A DNA stretch of 64,000 nt from positions 1,736,001-1,800,000 of the forward strand of contig CAWIBU010000009.1 of the NCBI GenBank assembly GCA_963834445.1, written 5' to 3'. A program made the position numbers and the translations under genes. The notes below the pieces were generated by a model. It was not told the DNA's origin. It ran no database searches and saw only the letters and a program-made list of their open reading frames with translations. This DNA comes from PALSA-350 sp963834445. GTDB lineage: Bacteria; Acidobacteriota; Terriglobia; Terriglobales; Acidobacteriaceae. This document shows positions 25,542-33,625 of this stretch, one piece after another. The stretch's first letter is position 1. Each line of letters begins with the position of its first letter.

Positions 25542-27560
25542 TCAAAACCGCCATGTGAGCCACGCGTAGGCGCTGCGCCGGACCAGGCTCGGCATCACGG
25601 TCACGTCGGGGCCGGCATACTCCGGGTGCAGATTCCTGACCAGGTTCTGCCCTGCCAGGCCGAGGGAAATCTTTTCCGACGCTTGCCAGGCCACATTGCT
25701 GTCCATGCGGGTGTACGAAGGAATCGCTTGCGCATCCAGCCGTCCCACGAAATAGACCAGGGTGGTCCATTGCCAACGCCAGGGTAGATTAACGTTCGAA
25801 CGCAATTGCGCCTGGTGGTTAGGATTGCCGCCTTCTGCTTGCGGGCCGGTCGTGAAATCCGTGCTGGCCGCATCCCGGTGCAGGTGCATGGTGAGAAAGG
25901 CGTACCCCGGGCTGAGCGTCCAGCGTCTGGCGAGTTTGACGTTGGCAAACAACTCGATGCCGTGAGTCTCGCCATGGATCAGATTCGCGAACGTCATGGG
26001 TAGGAGTACGTGCTCCGGAGGAGGCTCTGCCTCCAGCCGGGGTGCTCCTGCTTCGGACGATCGCAGGGCGCGATACTGATTGAAGAACACCGTCGAGTCG
26101 AAGGAAACGCGATCTGACACGTCTTTGCGGAAACCTGCCTCGGTGGCGATCAACTGCTCATTCTTCTGGTCTGGGTTTCCGAACACGCTGATCAGGGTTG
26201 GCACATTGCCCGCTCCGGGAAACGCTCCGTAGTTGTAGCGAATGGCGGTTTCCACCCGTGACGGCGTTCGTTGCGCGCCGGAGATCGCGGCCCAAAGTGT
26301 TTCCCGATCGTTCGGCGTCCAGGTGACGCGGGCACTGGGTTGAACATTGAACCCGTTGTAGTAATCGTGTTCGAACTTGCTGCCCACGCTCAGGTACAGT
26401 CGATCGTGCACCAACGCGATTTCGTCCTGAATAAACGAGCTGAAGATCTGGGTCTTCAATCTCGCAGGAACAAACGAAATGCGAAAGGCAGTCTCGCTGT
26501 TGTCCGCGTTCAACCGGTATCCGAGCCCCCACACAAAGTCATGCCGCTTGCGCCAACGGTTGCGTTGCTGAAAGTCGATATCAACGGTGTTCAGTCCCAC
26601 CCCGTAGGTTGGGTCATCCCGGTTGCCGCGATCGAAATACACTTGCAGCGAGGTCTCTGCGTCGGGGGAAGCGGCATGCTTCCAGCGGGCCAAAACGTGC
26701 CAATCGGAGAAGCGATCGCGCAACATCAGCGGTCCATTCACCGGGGGCTGCAGAGAAAGGATCTCGGTAATCGTTTCGCCCTCGTTGCCTCGGTCCGCTT
26801 CCCCCTCCAGCGTCAATGAGTCTTTGGGAGCCATTTGCGCGTCGGCGCGAAACCCTCCATGAAAGGCATACCAGCCGTCCTCGGCGCTCTTTCCCTGCTG
26901 CGTGAGGTAGTGACCCACATCAAAACCATCTGCGAACACCCGATACGTGGCGGTGCTTCCCAACCGTCCGCCGAACCGCACCGAGCCCCCTCCGTGTTCG
27001 AGGGTCCCCCCGCGTGCCGTTGTGGTAAGCCCCTGGGTATCCGCCGCCCGTTTGGTGATGATGCTGATCACGCCGTTCACCGCATTGGCGCCCCACACGG
27101 TCGCGCCCGGCCCGCGAATCACCTCCACTCGCTCAATCGAATCAAGGGTGAGATCCTGAGCATCCCAGTACACGCCGGCAAAGATGGGCGTATACACGGC
27201 CAGGCCGTCGATCAGAACCAGTAACTTATTGGAGTATTGGCCGTTGAAACCACGCGCGCTCACCGCCCAGGTACTGGGGGTGATCTGGGCCACTTCCAAG
27301 CCGGGCACCATGCGCAACAGATCGGCGACATTGGTGACGCCGGAGCGAGCGATGTCTTCCTGCGTGATGACAAATATGGCCGCCGGCACCCGCGAGATCT
27401 TCTGCTCTTTCTTCGCAGCCGAGGTCACATCCACATTCATCAGATCTTCGATCCGCAGTGTGGTCAGGTCAGGCGGCGTGCTCTGCACCTGGGCGCCCAG
27501 TATGGCGTACGCGAACCACAGCAACGGGATGGCCACGGCTCGCGTAGGGACCGGCTTCAT
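25542..27560 (-). CDS. TonB-dependent receptor of the YfiR-associated operon
   Basis: 672 residues: signal peptide about 1-23 (A-I-L-G-A-Q), a short pre-plug segment L-T-T-L-R-I-E-D-L-M-N-V-D-V-T-S-A-A-K-K that is typical of receptors paired with YfiR, plug from about 55 (I-S-R-V-P-A-A-I-F-V-I-T, V-L-I-D-G, R-V-E-V-I-R-G-P-G-A-T-V-W-G-A-N-A-V-N-G-V-I) and a beta-barrel ending A-Y-A-W-L-T-W-R-F. No carboxypeptidase domain, unlike the two Oar-like receptors in the window. First gene of the four-gene leftward operon; it may act as a nutrient sensor or transporter feeding the c-di-GMP relay. Confidence 0.92.
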   Translation of the reverse strand: MKPVPTRAVAIPLLWFAYAILGAQVQSTPPDLTTLRIEDLMNVDVTSAAKKEQKISRVPAAIFVITQEDIARSGVTNVADLLRMVPGLEVAQITPSTWAVSARGFNGQYSNKLLVLIDGLAVYTPIFAGVYWDAQDLTLDSIERVEVIRGPGATVWGANAVNGVISIITKRAADTQGLTTTARGGTLEHGGGSVRFGGRLGSTATYRVFADGFDVGHYLTQQGKSAEDGWYAFHGGFRADAQMAPKDSLTLEGEADRGNEGETITEILSLQPPVNGPLMLRDRFSDWHVLARWKHAASPDAETSLQVYFDRGNRDDPTYGVGLNTVDIDFQQRNRWRKRHDFVWGLGYRLNADNSETAFRISFVPARLKTQIFSSFIQDEIALVHDRLYLSVGSKFEHDYYNGFNVQPSARVTWTPNDRETLWAAISGAQRTPSRVETAIRYNYGAFPGAGNVPTLISVFGNPDQKNEQLIATEAGFRKDVSDRVSFDSTVFFNQYRALRSSEAGAPRLEAEPPPEHVLLPMTFANLIHGETHGIELFANVKLARRWTLSPGYAFLTMHLHRDAASTDFTTGPQAEGGNPNHQAQLRSNVNLPWRWQWTTLVYFVGRLDAQAIPSYTRMDSNVAWQASEKISLGLAGQNLVRNLHPEYAGPDVTVMPSLVRRSAYAWLTWRF

Positions 27561-27710
27561 TGCTCTCCAGGAAGACTCTCAATTAGCTCTATCGACCCGA
27601 GCCGAATGAAGCATCATCGAGATACAGGAGATGAACGCGGCACCGCGGGAAAGGTAACTATGGTCAATACAAAGGCGAAGGGAAACTTAGGTACCCTGCT
27701 TGTCGCAATC

Positions 27711-27733
27711 TCGAGGGCAGGGAATACCCTCGA
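27711..27733. terminator. Hairpin downstream of the TlpA operon
   Basis: TCGAGGG (27711-27717) pairs with CCCTCGA (27727-27733) over a nine-base loop. It lies just past the stop of the minus-strand gene at 27789 and ahead of the TonB receptor gene at 27560, a logical place to end the upstream transcript. No U-run follows, so the terminator call is tentative. Confidence 0.4.
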
Positions 27734-27788
27734 ACTCCGGGGGGGCATCCGGAGCCCGGTGGCAGCAGTGGCTGATCGGAGAAGGGAG

Positions 27789-28067
27789 CTACTTGGCCGG
27801 TAGAGCCGGGGCCGGTTCTTCTTTGGGCGTTGGCGGTGGCGCCAGCGCAATCTCTTCCACAATATCGATGCCGGCGCTGCGCAGCAGCTCCGCTACGACC
27901 GCGCGGTTGAGCCGGGTGAAATCAAATTCGACCCGCATCGTCTTCTGCTGCTCATCGACCACGATCCGGCGGATTCCATAAACGCCGCGTGCCTTGCCCA
28001 ACGCGATCATGGCTGCTTCGGTTGGGTGCAGTTCGTAGCGATAGAGAACGTCGAGATTGGTCGTCAT
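27789..28067 (-). CDS. Small HMA-like (ferredoxin-fold) protein without metal-binding cysteines
   Basis: 92 residues from ATG 28067. The predicted order is strand-helix-strand-strand-helix-strand (L-D-V-L-Y-R-Y-E, H-P-T-E-A-A-M-I-A-L-G-K-A, I-R-R-I-V-V-D, T-M-R-V-E-F-D, A-V-V-A-E-L-L-R-S-A-G, I-D-I-V-E-E-I), resembling a heavy-metal-associated domain, but the C-x-x-C is missing. A Pro/Ala-rich tail follows. It starts 29 bases after the TlpA-like gene and is probably co-transcribed. Function is unknown. Confidence 0.6.
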   Translation of the reverse strand: MTTNLDVLYRYELHPTEAAMIALGKARGVYGIRRIVVDEQQKTMRVEFDFTRLNRAVVAELLRSAGIDIVEEIALAPPPTPKEEPAPALPAK

Positions 28068-28096
28068 GAGGTGATCATACCAAGCCCGGGCTGGGA

Positions 28097-28585
28097 CTAC
28101 AGGCGGGAAAGATAATCCAGAATCTCGGGAGAAGTCCAATCCTGGGCATTGATAAATTTCCGTCGAATCCGGCCGCTGCGATCGATGACGTAGGTATCGG
28201 GAAAAACAAAAGTCCCGTACAACGCATTGGCGTGCTGTTGGCCATCGCGGATGGTAGTGAAGTCCACCCGGTGCCTACCCAGAAAACGCCGATAGGCGTC
28301 CTCGTCCTGATCTACCGATACGCCCAGCACCACCAGCTGCGGCATTTGCTGCTGCAGTGCGTTCAGCGAGGGAATCTCTTCAATACAGGGCGGGCACCAC
28401 GTAGCCCAGAAGTTGAGCACTACCACCTTACCGCGATAGCTGCTCAAGCGCAGAGTGTGGTTGCCGTCGACCACGGTAAAATCCGGGGCCGGCCGGCCCA
28501 CCTGACGGGGATGGTCTCCGCGATCACAGCCTGCGGCCAGCAGTAGTGGAAGCAACAACAGCGAACCCCTGAGCCATCTCTTCAC
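28097..28585 (-). CDS. TlpA-like thioredoxin lipoprotein
   Basis: 162 residues from GTG 28585. A lipoprotein signal ends in L-L-A-A-G-C (Cys20). The thioredoxin fold has G-R-P-A-P-D-F, V-V-L-N-F-W-A-T-W-C-P-P-C (active Cys64 and Cys67) and a conserved F-P-D-T-Y-V-I-D with cis-Pro. It is a membrane-anchored thiol-disulfide reductase facing the periplasm, of the ResA/TlpA/DsbE type used in cytochrome c or oxidative folding. Its start lies 18 bases from the divergent GT2 gene. Confidence 0.9.
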   Translation of the reverse strand: MKRWLRGSLLLLPLLLAAGCDRGDHPRQVGRPAPDFTVVDGNHTLRLSSYRGKVVVLNFWATWCPPCIEEIPSLNALQQQMPQLVVLGVSVDQDEDAYRRFLGRHRVDFTTIRDGQQHANALYGTFVFPDTYVIDRSGRIRRKFINAQDWTSPEILDYLSRL

Positions 28586-28591
28586 ACTTCC

Positions 28592-28597
28592 TATAAT
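28592..28597 (+). promoter_or_regulatory. Shared -10 element between divergent TlpA and GT2 genes
   Basis: TATAAT at 28592-28597 stands six bases before the GT2 ATG (28604), the right distance for transcription to start on the A of the ATG, a leaderless mRNA. The complement of the same AT-rich core (ATTATTATA) can serve as a -10 for the TlpA gene whose GTG is seven bases away on the other side. No good -35 is seen for either. Confidence 0.45.
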
Positions 28598-28603
28598 AAT
28601 GCG

Positions 28604-29620
28604 ATGCGTCTCTCTGTGATCGTGCCTGCGCGCAACGAAGCCGACGTGCTAAGCCGCTGCCTCGAATCGTTGCTCGCCCAGTCGGAAGCGGGCTTTGCCC
28701 TGGGAGAGGATTGGGAACTGTTCCTGGTTGACGATGCCTCCACCGACGGCACGCGGGCCATTGCCCTCGCCCTGCCCCCGGTCATGGTGCTCGACCCTGC
28801 TCCTCTCCAGGAGCGATGGACGGGCAAGGCAAACGCCTGCTGGACCGCGGCCCAGCAGGCGCAAGGGGAGTGGCTCCTCTTCACCGACGCCGATACGATC
28901 CACGAGCCCGGCAATCTGCGCCGCGCCCTGCATGAAGCGGAGCACGCCCAGGTAGCCATGCTTTCCTACTCCCCACGGCAGGTGGTTACCGGCTTCTGGC
29001 AGCGCGCCTTGATGCCCCTGGTTTTTTCTGAGCTGGCCCTGGCCTATCCACCTGCCAAGGCGTCTGACCCGGCGTCGCGCGTGGCCGCCGCCAACGGCCA
29101 GTTCCTGATGGCCCAGCGCGCCCCCTATTTCCAGGTGGGTGGCCACTCGGCGGTGGCCGCGTCGTTACTCGAAGATGTGGACCTGGCACGTCTGTTCAAA
29201 CGCAGAAAATACCTCATCCGCTTCCGCTACGCGCCGGATGCGCTGCGCACCCGGATGTACCGCAGTTTCGGCGCCATGTGCGAAGGTTGGACCAAAAATC
29301 TGGCCCGGTTGTTCGTTGGCCCCTTGCTGATGGCTGCCTGGAAAGCCGTTGACTTACTTCTGGTCGTCCTCATCCCGGTTCTGTGGTGGCATTACTTCCA
29401 TGTGACTATCGTCCGCTATGCCCTGGCCCTGGTCTGGCTGCGTGTGCTTTGGCGGTTCTACGCACGCGTGGCCAAGTCCCATTTTTCGGCTGTAGACTGC
29501 GCTATCTCCCTCTTGGCCCAGCCTCTTTTTTGCTTCCTGCTGGTCAGAAGCTGGTGGCAGCACACGGTCCGCAGCCAGGTTACGTGGAAGGGACGCCCTT
29601 ACTTCACCGCCCGGCGATAA
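28604..29620 (+). CDS. Family 2 glycosyltransferase, membrane-anchored
   Basis: 338 residues. A GT-A domain begins at residue 1 (L-S-V-I-V-P-A-R-N-E-A), with V-D-D-A-S-T-D-G-T (near 43), the metal-binding D-A-D-T (near 99), and G-G-H-S-A-V-A-A-S-L-L-E-D-V-D-L-A-R-L-F-K-R acceptor/base region (near 175-195). Two or three hydrophobic helices follow at about 240-310. This layout is that of carotenoid or hopanoid-associated GT2 enzymes (CrtQ/CruC/HpnB-like) that glycosylate lipids at the inner membrane. Substrate not determined. Confidence 0.85.
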   Translation: MRLSVIVPARNEADVLSRCLESLLAQSEAGFALGEDWELFLVDDASTDGTRAIALALPPVMVLDPAPLQERWTGKANACWTAAQQAQGEWLLFTDADTIHEPGNLRRALHEAEHAQVAMLSYSPRQVVTGFWQRALMPLVFSELALAYPPAKASDPASRVAAANGQFLMAQRAPYFQVGGHSAVAASLLEDVDLARLFKRRKYLIRFRYAPDALRTRMYRSFGAMCEGWTKNLARLFVGPLLMAAWKAVDLLLVVLIPVLWWHYFHVTIVRYALALVWLRVLWRFYARVAKSHFSAVDCAISLLAQPLFCFLLVRSWWQHTVRSQVTWKGRPYFTARR

Positions 29621-29736
29621 GAGTTTCATGCGGCAACCGAAATACCCGCATTTCTAAGTGCAAGCAAACACTCAACCTCAAAATAATGAGGAAGATAGCG
29701 TGGCTGCCGCATCATTAAGTGTGTTGCCTAAACCGA

Positions 29737-29742
29737 TATAAT
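29737..29742 (+). promoter_or_regulatory. -10 element for the pterin operon
   Basis: A consensus TATAAT lies 29 bases before the ATG of the first PTPS gene, in a 150-base gap. A matching -35 at 17 bases is not evident. Confidence 0.4.
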
Positions 29743-29770
29743 AGGAACGAGCAACCGAGATTGGTTTTCT

Positions 29771-30181
29771 ATGATTCTGCTAACCCGCAAGGCTGAATTT
29801 TCTGCTGCCCACTACTATTGGTCCGACGACCTGCCGGCAGAGGAAAACCTGCGCCTGTTCGGCAAGTGCGCCAACCGGAACGGCCACGGCCACAACTACA
29901 CCTTTGAAGTAACGGTTGAAGGAAATGTCGACCCTGTTTCCGGGTTTGTGGTTGACCTGAAAGTGCTGAAAGACGTTATCAACCGCGAGGTTGTAGATGT
30001 CTACGATCACCGACATTTGAATATTGAGGTTTCGGAATTCAAGACGATGATTCCCACCACGGAAAACATCGCCATCGCCATCTGGAAGCGGCTGGAGAAC
30101 CAGATCGAGGGCGCGAAGCTTCATCGCATCCGGGTTTACGAGATGCCCGATCTGTTCGCAGATTATTACGGTGAAGCGTGA
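29771..30181 (+). CDS. 6-pyruvoyl-tetrahydropterin synthase / QueD family protein, copy 1
   Basis: 136 residues. Zinc ligands are His14 (F-S-A-A-H), His39 and His41 (G-H-G-H-N-Y). The catalytic cysteine Cys33 lies in L-F-G-K-C-A-N-R-N-G-H-G-H-N-Y, spaced as in mammalian PTPS rather than in E. coli QueD. The catalytic D-H pair is in Y-D-H-R-H-L-N and the late Glu in V-Y-E-M-P. The substrate is 7,8-dihydroneopterin triphosphate made by GTP cyclohydrolase I, which is encoded two genes downstream. The product could be 6-pyruvoyl-tetrahydropterin (biopterin route) or 6-carboxy-tetrahydropterin (queuosine route). No queC or queE is seen. Confidence 0.88.
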   Translation: MILLTRKAEFSAAHYYWSDDLPAEENLRLFGKCANRNGHGHNYTFEVTVEGNVDPVSGFVVDLKVLKDVINREVVDVYDHRHLNIEVSEFKTMIPTTENIAIAIWKRLENQIEGAKLHRIRVYEMPDLFADYYGEA

Positions 30182-30615
30182 GAGCTTACCTGTCGCGGAG
30201 ATACGGCCTCAGCGCCTCGCATCGCCTCTACTCCGAGGCCTACACCGAGGAAGAAAATCGTGCGGTGTATGGGAAATGCGCGAATCCGCACGGCCACGGC
30301 CATAACTATGTGGTTGAGGTCACCGTCGGGGGCGAGGTAGATCCAGTAACCGGTATGGTCTGCAACCTGGTTGATCTGGATGGCTGCGTGCAAAAGAACG
30401 TGATCGACCGTTTTGACCACACCAACTTAAATTTTGATGAGAGCTTCACGGCTCAGGTGCCTACCACTGAGAATCTATGCATAGCCATTCACAACCTGCT
30501 AGCGGAGCACTTCGTTCACGGTGATCTGGAACGAGTGAGGGTGGAAGAGACGCGGAACAACTTCTTTGAGTATGCGCGAAAGGGAAAGCATGGCACATCC
30601 ATCAGTCGTTCGTAA
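30178..30615 (+). CDS. 6-pyruvoyl-tetrahydropterin synthase family protein, copy 2
   Basis: 145 residues from GTG 30178, overlapping the first copy by four bases (GTGA). It is strikingly like human PTPS: L-S-A-S-H-R-L-Y-S (His15), Y-G-K-C-A-N-P-H-G-H-G-H-N-Y (Cys34, His40, His42), G-E-V-D-P-V-T-G-M-V-C-N-L-V-D-L, F-D-H-T-N-L-N, P-T-T-E-N and V-E-E-T-R. All catalytic residues are present. Two fused-in-tandem PTPS paralogues may divide the labour between two pterin products or form a heteromer. The C-terminal 26 bases overlap the folE start. Confidence 0.9.
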   Translation: MRAYLSRRYGLSASHRLYSEAYTEEENRAVYGKCANPHGHGHNYVVEVTVGGEVDPVTGMVCNLVDLDGCVQKNVIDRFDHTNLNFDESFTAQVPTTENLCIAIHNLLAEHFVHGDLERVRVEETRNNFFEYARKGKHGTSISRS

Positions 30616-31207
30616 GCCGCCTGTGAGCAGGGGATTGAGCGGTTTTTCCACCCAGGACCTTTACACCGAGCTGATTACCCGCATGGGTGAAGACCCCAGC
30701 CGTGATGGCTTGTTGAAGACGCCCGAACGTTGCGATAAGGCGATGAGCTTTCTCACCAAAGGCTACGACGAAGACGCGGAACAGATTCTTCGCGGCGCAC
30801 TCTTCGATGTTGACTACGACGAGATGGTGATCGTGCGCGACATCGAGGTCTACTCCTTGTGCGAGCACCACATGCTGCCTTTTTTCGGTAAGGTGCACGT
30901 GGCTTATATCCCGAAAGGCAAGGTGATTGGTCTGAGCAAGATTCCCCGCCTGGTCGACGTGTTTGCCCGCCGCTTGCAGGTGCAGGAGCGCCTCACCCGG
31001 CAGATCGCCGACGCCATTCAGGATGCCATTGAGCCGCAGGGTGTGGGCGTGGTGATCGAGGCCAGGCACTTGTGCATGATGATGCGCGGGGTGGAGAAGC
31101 AGAACTCTTCGACCGTAACCTCGGCCATGCTGGGAGTCTTTCATCAGCAGAATACGCGTGCGGAGTTTCTTTCGCTGGTGCAGTCGCGCCCGCAGAACGC
31201 CTACTAG
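30590..31207 (+). CDS. folE: GTP cyclohydrolase I
   Basis: 205 residues from ATG 30590 (AAGGGA upstream). Zinc ligands are Cys91 and His94 in L-C-E-H-H-M-L-P-F and Cys162 in A-R-H-L-C-M-M-M-R-G-V. The family motif G-K-V-I-G-L-S-K-I-P-R-L-V and the final S-S-T-V-T-S-A-M-L-G are intact. It converts GTP to 7,8-dihydroneopterin triphosphate, the shared precursor for folate, biopterin and queuosine. It overlaps the second PTPS gene, so the three genes form one tight operon. Confidence 0.97.
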   Translation: MAHPSVVRKPPVSRGLSGFSTQDLYTELITRMGEDPSRDGLLKTPERCDKAMSFLTKGYDEDAEQILRGALFDVDYDEMVIVRDIEVYSLCEHHMLPFFGKVHVAYIPKGKVIGLSKIPRLVDVFARRLQVQERLTRQIADAIQDAIEPQGVGVVIEARHLCMMMRGVEKQNSSTVTSAMLGVFHQQNTRAEFLSLVQSRPQNAY

Positions 31208-31305
31208 AGCCGGTGCGTCACGCATAGAGCGGTTTATACCACCCTTTGTGTTTAGGGCAGAGGGGCAGCTCAGTGGATTGGTGGCAGGTCTCTATACTTG
31301 AGACT

Positions 31306-32187
31306 GTGAATGGGCTCCTGGTGATCGACAAACCGAGTGGGATGACGTCGCACGATGTGGTCTCGCAATTGCGCCGAGCCAGCGGCGAGTCAGCCATTGG
31401 GCACCTGGGGACGCTCGACCCGATGGCGACCGGGGTGCTGCCCATGCTGCTGGGAAAATACACCCGTCTGGCGCAATTTTTTGGCCCGCTGGTCAAGACC
31501 TACACCGGCGCCATTCGCTTCGGCTTTGCCACCGATACCTACGACGCGGAGGGGACACGCGCCTCTCCCGAGGCCGTCGAGACAAAGTTGCCATCGAACG
31601 AAGAATTGCAGGCTGCGGCGGCGCAATTTCGCGGGGAGGTATGGCAAACCCCGCCTCAGTTCTCAGCCAAAAAGGTGGGCGGCAAGCCGGCCTATAAATC
31701 GGCACGCAAGGGCGAGGCCGTCGTTTTGAAGCCGGTGTTGCTCACCATCGAGGAGTTCGTGATCGGCGCGCTCGAAGAAGACTACGCGGAGTTCACCATG
31801 AGCATCTCGTCGGGGGGCTACGTGCGCTCCGTCGCCCACGACCTGGGCCAGACGCTGGGCTGTGGCGCTCACCTGGCGCGCTTGCGGCGGATCGCGGCCG
31901 GCCCCTTTACGCTCGGCCAGGCGCTCACCCTGGACGAGGTGTGCGCCCACGCAGCAGCGGGCACCCTGGAGCAGAGCTTGCCTCACCCGCGCACATTGTT
32001 GCCCGACTTGCCGGCTACCACGGCCGATCTCTGGACCGCGGGACGCCTGCGCAACGGCAACGCAGTCAATTTGCCGGAGTTCTCTACCGCCCCTCTGGCT
32101 AAGGTCTTTGCCGGTCAGCGCGAACTGGTTGCCATCGTACGCCGCGTCGCCGGTACTCTGTTTCAGCCCATCGTGGTTTTAGGTTGA
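31306..32187 (+). CDS. truB: tRNA pseudouridine-55 synthase
   Basis: About 293 residues. N-G-L-L-V-I-D-K-P-S-G-M-T-S-H-D-V-V opens the protein, and the catalytic aspartate lies in G-H-L-G-T-L-D-P-M-A-T-G-V-L-P. K-x-Y-x-G-x-I-R-F-G and V-R-S-V-A-H-D-L-G are also typical. GTG 31306 places the conserved N-G-L-L motif at the start, as in relatives; GTG 31273 with AGAGGGG upstream is a possible alternative adding 11 residues. It modifies U55 of the T-loop in all elongator tRNAs. The last 25 bases overlap the convergent esterase gene. Confidence 0.95.
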   Translation: MNGLLVIDKPSGMTSHDVVSQLRRASGESAIGHLGTLDPMATGVLPMLLGKYTRLAQFFGPLVKTYTGAIRFGFATDTYDAEGTRASPEAVETKLPSNEELQAAAAQFRGEVWQTPPQFSAKKVGGKPAYKSARKGEAVVLKPVLLTIEEFVIGALEEDYAEFTMSISSGGYVRSVAHDLGQTLGCGAHLARLRRIAAGPFTLGQALTLDEVCAHAAAGTLEQSLPHPRTLLPDLPATTADLWTAGRLRNGNAVNLPEFSTAPLAKVFAGQRELVAIVRRVAGTLFQPIVVLG

Positions 32188-32855
32188 TGCGCCAACAGGG
32201 GCAGGAGCAGCGGCAGCAGATTCTTCGCCACCTGCGCATTCCCATTGGCGGTGGCATGAATGCCGTCGGCCTGCATGCCGCCCGCGACCCCGTATACACC
32301 CTGCAGCAAAAACGGCAACAGCGGCACGTGGTATTTGGCTGCCAGCAGCGGGTAGGTCTGGTTGAACTGGCGGATGTAGTCGGGTCCGTAGTTTGGCGGC
32401 AGGGTAATGCCGCCCAACACCACCTTGGCCCCGGAATGCAGCAGAGTAGCGACGATCTGATCGAGGTTGGCGCGGGTGCTGGCGATGGGCAATCCGCGCA
32501 AGCCATCGTTGCCCCCAAACGCCACGATCACCAGTACCGGCTTCAGCCGCAAGGCGTCTTGCAGCCGATCGACGCCGTCTTTAGTAGTGTTTCCACTGAT
32601 CCCCTGGTTGACCACCTGGTAGTGATAGCCCGCCGCGTTCAGGTCTTTCTCCAGGAAATCGGGATAGCTATCCCCTGGATCGGCGCCAAAGCCGGCCGTG
32701 AGGCTGTCGCCAAAAGCAATAATCACCGGCCGATTATCTGGAGCGGGGGCGGCAGCCGCGGGCGCAGGTTCGGGAGTGGGACTCTCCGGAGCCTTTGCCT
32801 GGCAACCCGCAAGCAGGGAAGCGGCCAACAGAAGGTATGCGAGTCGATAAGTCAC
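32163..32855 (-). CDS. SGNH-family arylesterase / lysophospholipase-like lipoprotein (TesA-like)
   Basis: 230 residues from GTG 32855. The lipoprotein signal ends in S-L-L-A-G-C (Cys18), followed by a Pro/Ala linker. The SGNH blocks are intact: I-A-F-G-D-S-L-T-A-G-F-G (nucleophile Ser), N-Q-G-I-S-G-N-T-T (Gly), F-G-G-N-D-G-L-R-G (Asn) and D-G-I-H-A-T-A-N-G-N (Asp-His). It hydrolyses short acyl or aryl esters and lysophospholipids at the envelope. It is divergent from the ybbA/ybbP-like pair, the same order as tesA-ybbA-ybbP in E. coli. Confidence 0.9.
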   Translation of the reverse strand: MTYRLAYLLLAASLLAGCQAKAPESPTPEPAPAAAAPAPDNRPVIIAFGDSLTAGFGADPGDSYPDFLEKDLNAAGYHYQVVNQGISGNTTKDGVDRLQDALRLKPVLVIVAFGGNDGLRGLPIASTRANLDQIVATLLHSGAKVVLGGITLPPNYGPDYIRQFNQTYPLLAAKYHVPLLPFLLQGVYGVAGGMQADGIHATANGNAQVAKNLLPLLLPLLAHQPKTTMG

Positions 32856-32944
32856 AAGCTCACTCTAATGCATATCGAGGACGGTTTTTTGAAGCGGTCA
32901 ACTGGCAGAACCGGTTGGACCAAAACAACCAAGCGGAGTACTGA

Positions 32945-33625
32945 ATGATTGAAGTACGAGGACTGAAAAAGTCGATTCGCAACGGCAACCGGACCATTGA
33001 GATTCTCAAGCAAATCGATCTGCTGATACCGGCCGGCCAATTCGTTGCCATCATGGGTGCTTCCGGCAGCGGCAAGAGCACGCTGCTCGGTCTTCTCGCC
33101 GGACTCGATTCGCCCACCGCCGGCGAAGTGCTGATCGATGGCGCCGAGATCAGCCATCTGCCCGAGGATCAATTAGCCGAAGTGCGCGGCAAGAAGCTGG
33201 GCTTCGTTTTTCAATCGTTTCAATTGATCCCAACCCTCACCGCGCTCGAAAATGTTCTGCTGCCCCATGAACTCAACGGCTCCGGTGACGGACGCCCCGG
33301 GGCCACTGATCTGCTGCGCAGTGTGGGCCTCGCCGACCGCCTGCATCACTACCCCATTCAGCTCTCCGGGGGCGAGCAGCAGCGCGTCGCCCTGGCTCGC
33401 GCCTTCGTCCTGCGCCCCCCCATCATCTTCGCCGACGAGCCCACCGGCAATCTTGACTCTGAGAACGGAGCCCACGTTCTCGATCTCTTGTTGCAAAGAA
33501 ACCGAACCAGCGGAGCCACCCTGGTGCTGGTGACGCACGACGCACAGGTTTCGGTCCACGCCGATCGGCGCATCGTTCTGCGCGATGGCGCCATTGTCGA
33601 AGACACCATGCAAAGGCCGGCCTGA
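32945..33625 (+). CDS. ABC transporter ATPase, YbbA/LolD-type
   Basis: 226 residues. Walker A G-A-S-G-S-G-K-S-T at about 38-46, Q-loop F-Q-S-F-Q-L-I-P-T, signature L-S-G-G-E-Q-Q-R-V-A-L-A-R-A, Walker B I-I-F-A-D-E-P-T-G-N-L-D and H-loop V-T-H-D. All motifs place it in the MacB/LolD/FtsE exporter group. Its TGA touches the ATG of the permease (33626). Probably drives a mechanotransmission system with that permease. Confidence 0.95.
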   Translation: MIEVRGLKKSIRNGNRTIEILKQIDLLIPAGQFVAIMGASGSGKSTLLGLLAGLDSPTAGEVLIDGAEISHLPEDQLAEVRGKKLGFVFQSFQLIPTLTALENVLLPHELNGSGDGRPGATDLLRSVGLADRLHHYPIQLSGGEQQRVALARAFVLRPPIIFADEPTGNLDSENGAHVLDLLLQRNRTSGATLVLVTHDAQVSVHADRRIVLRDGAIVEDTMQRPA

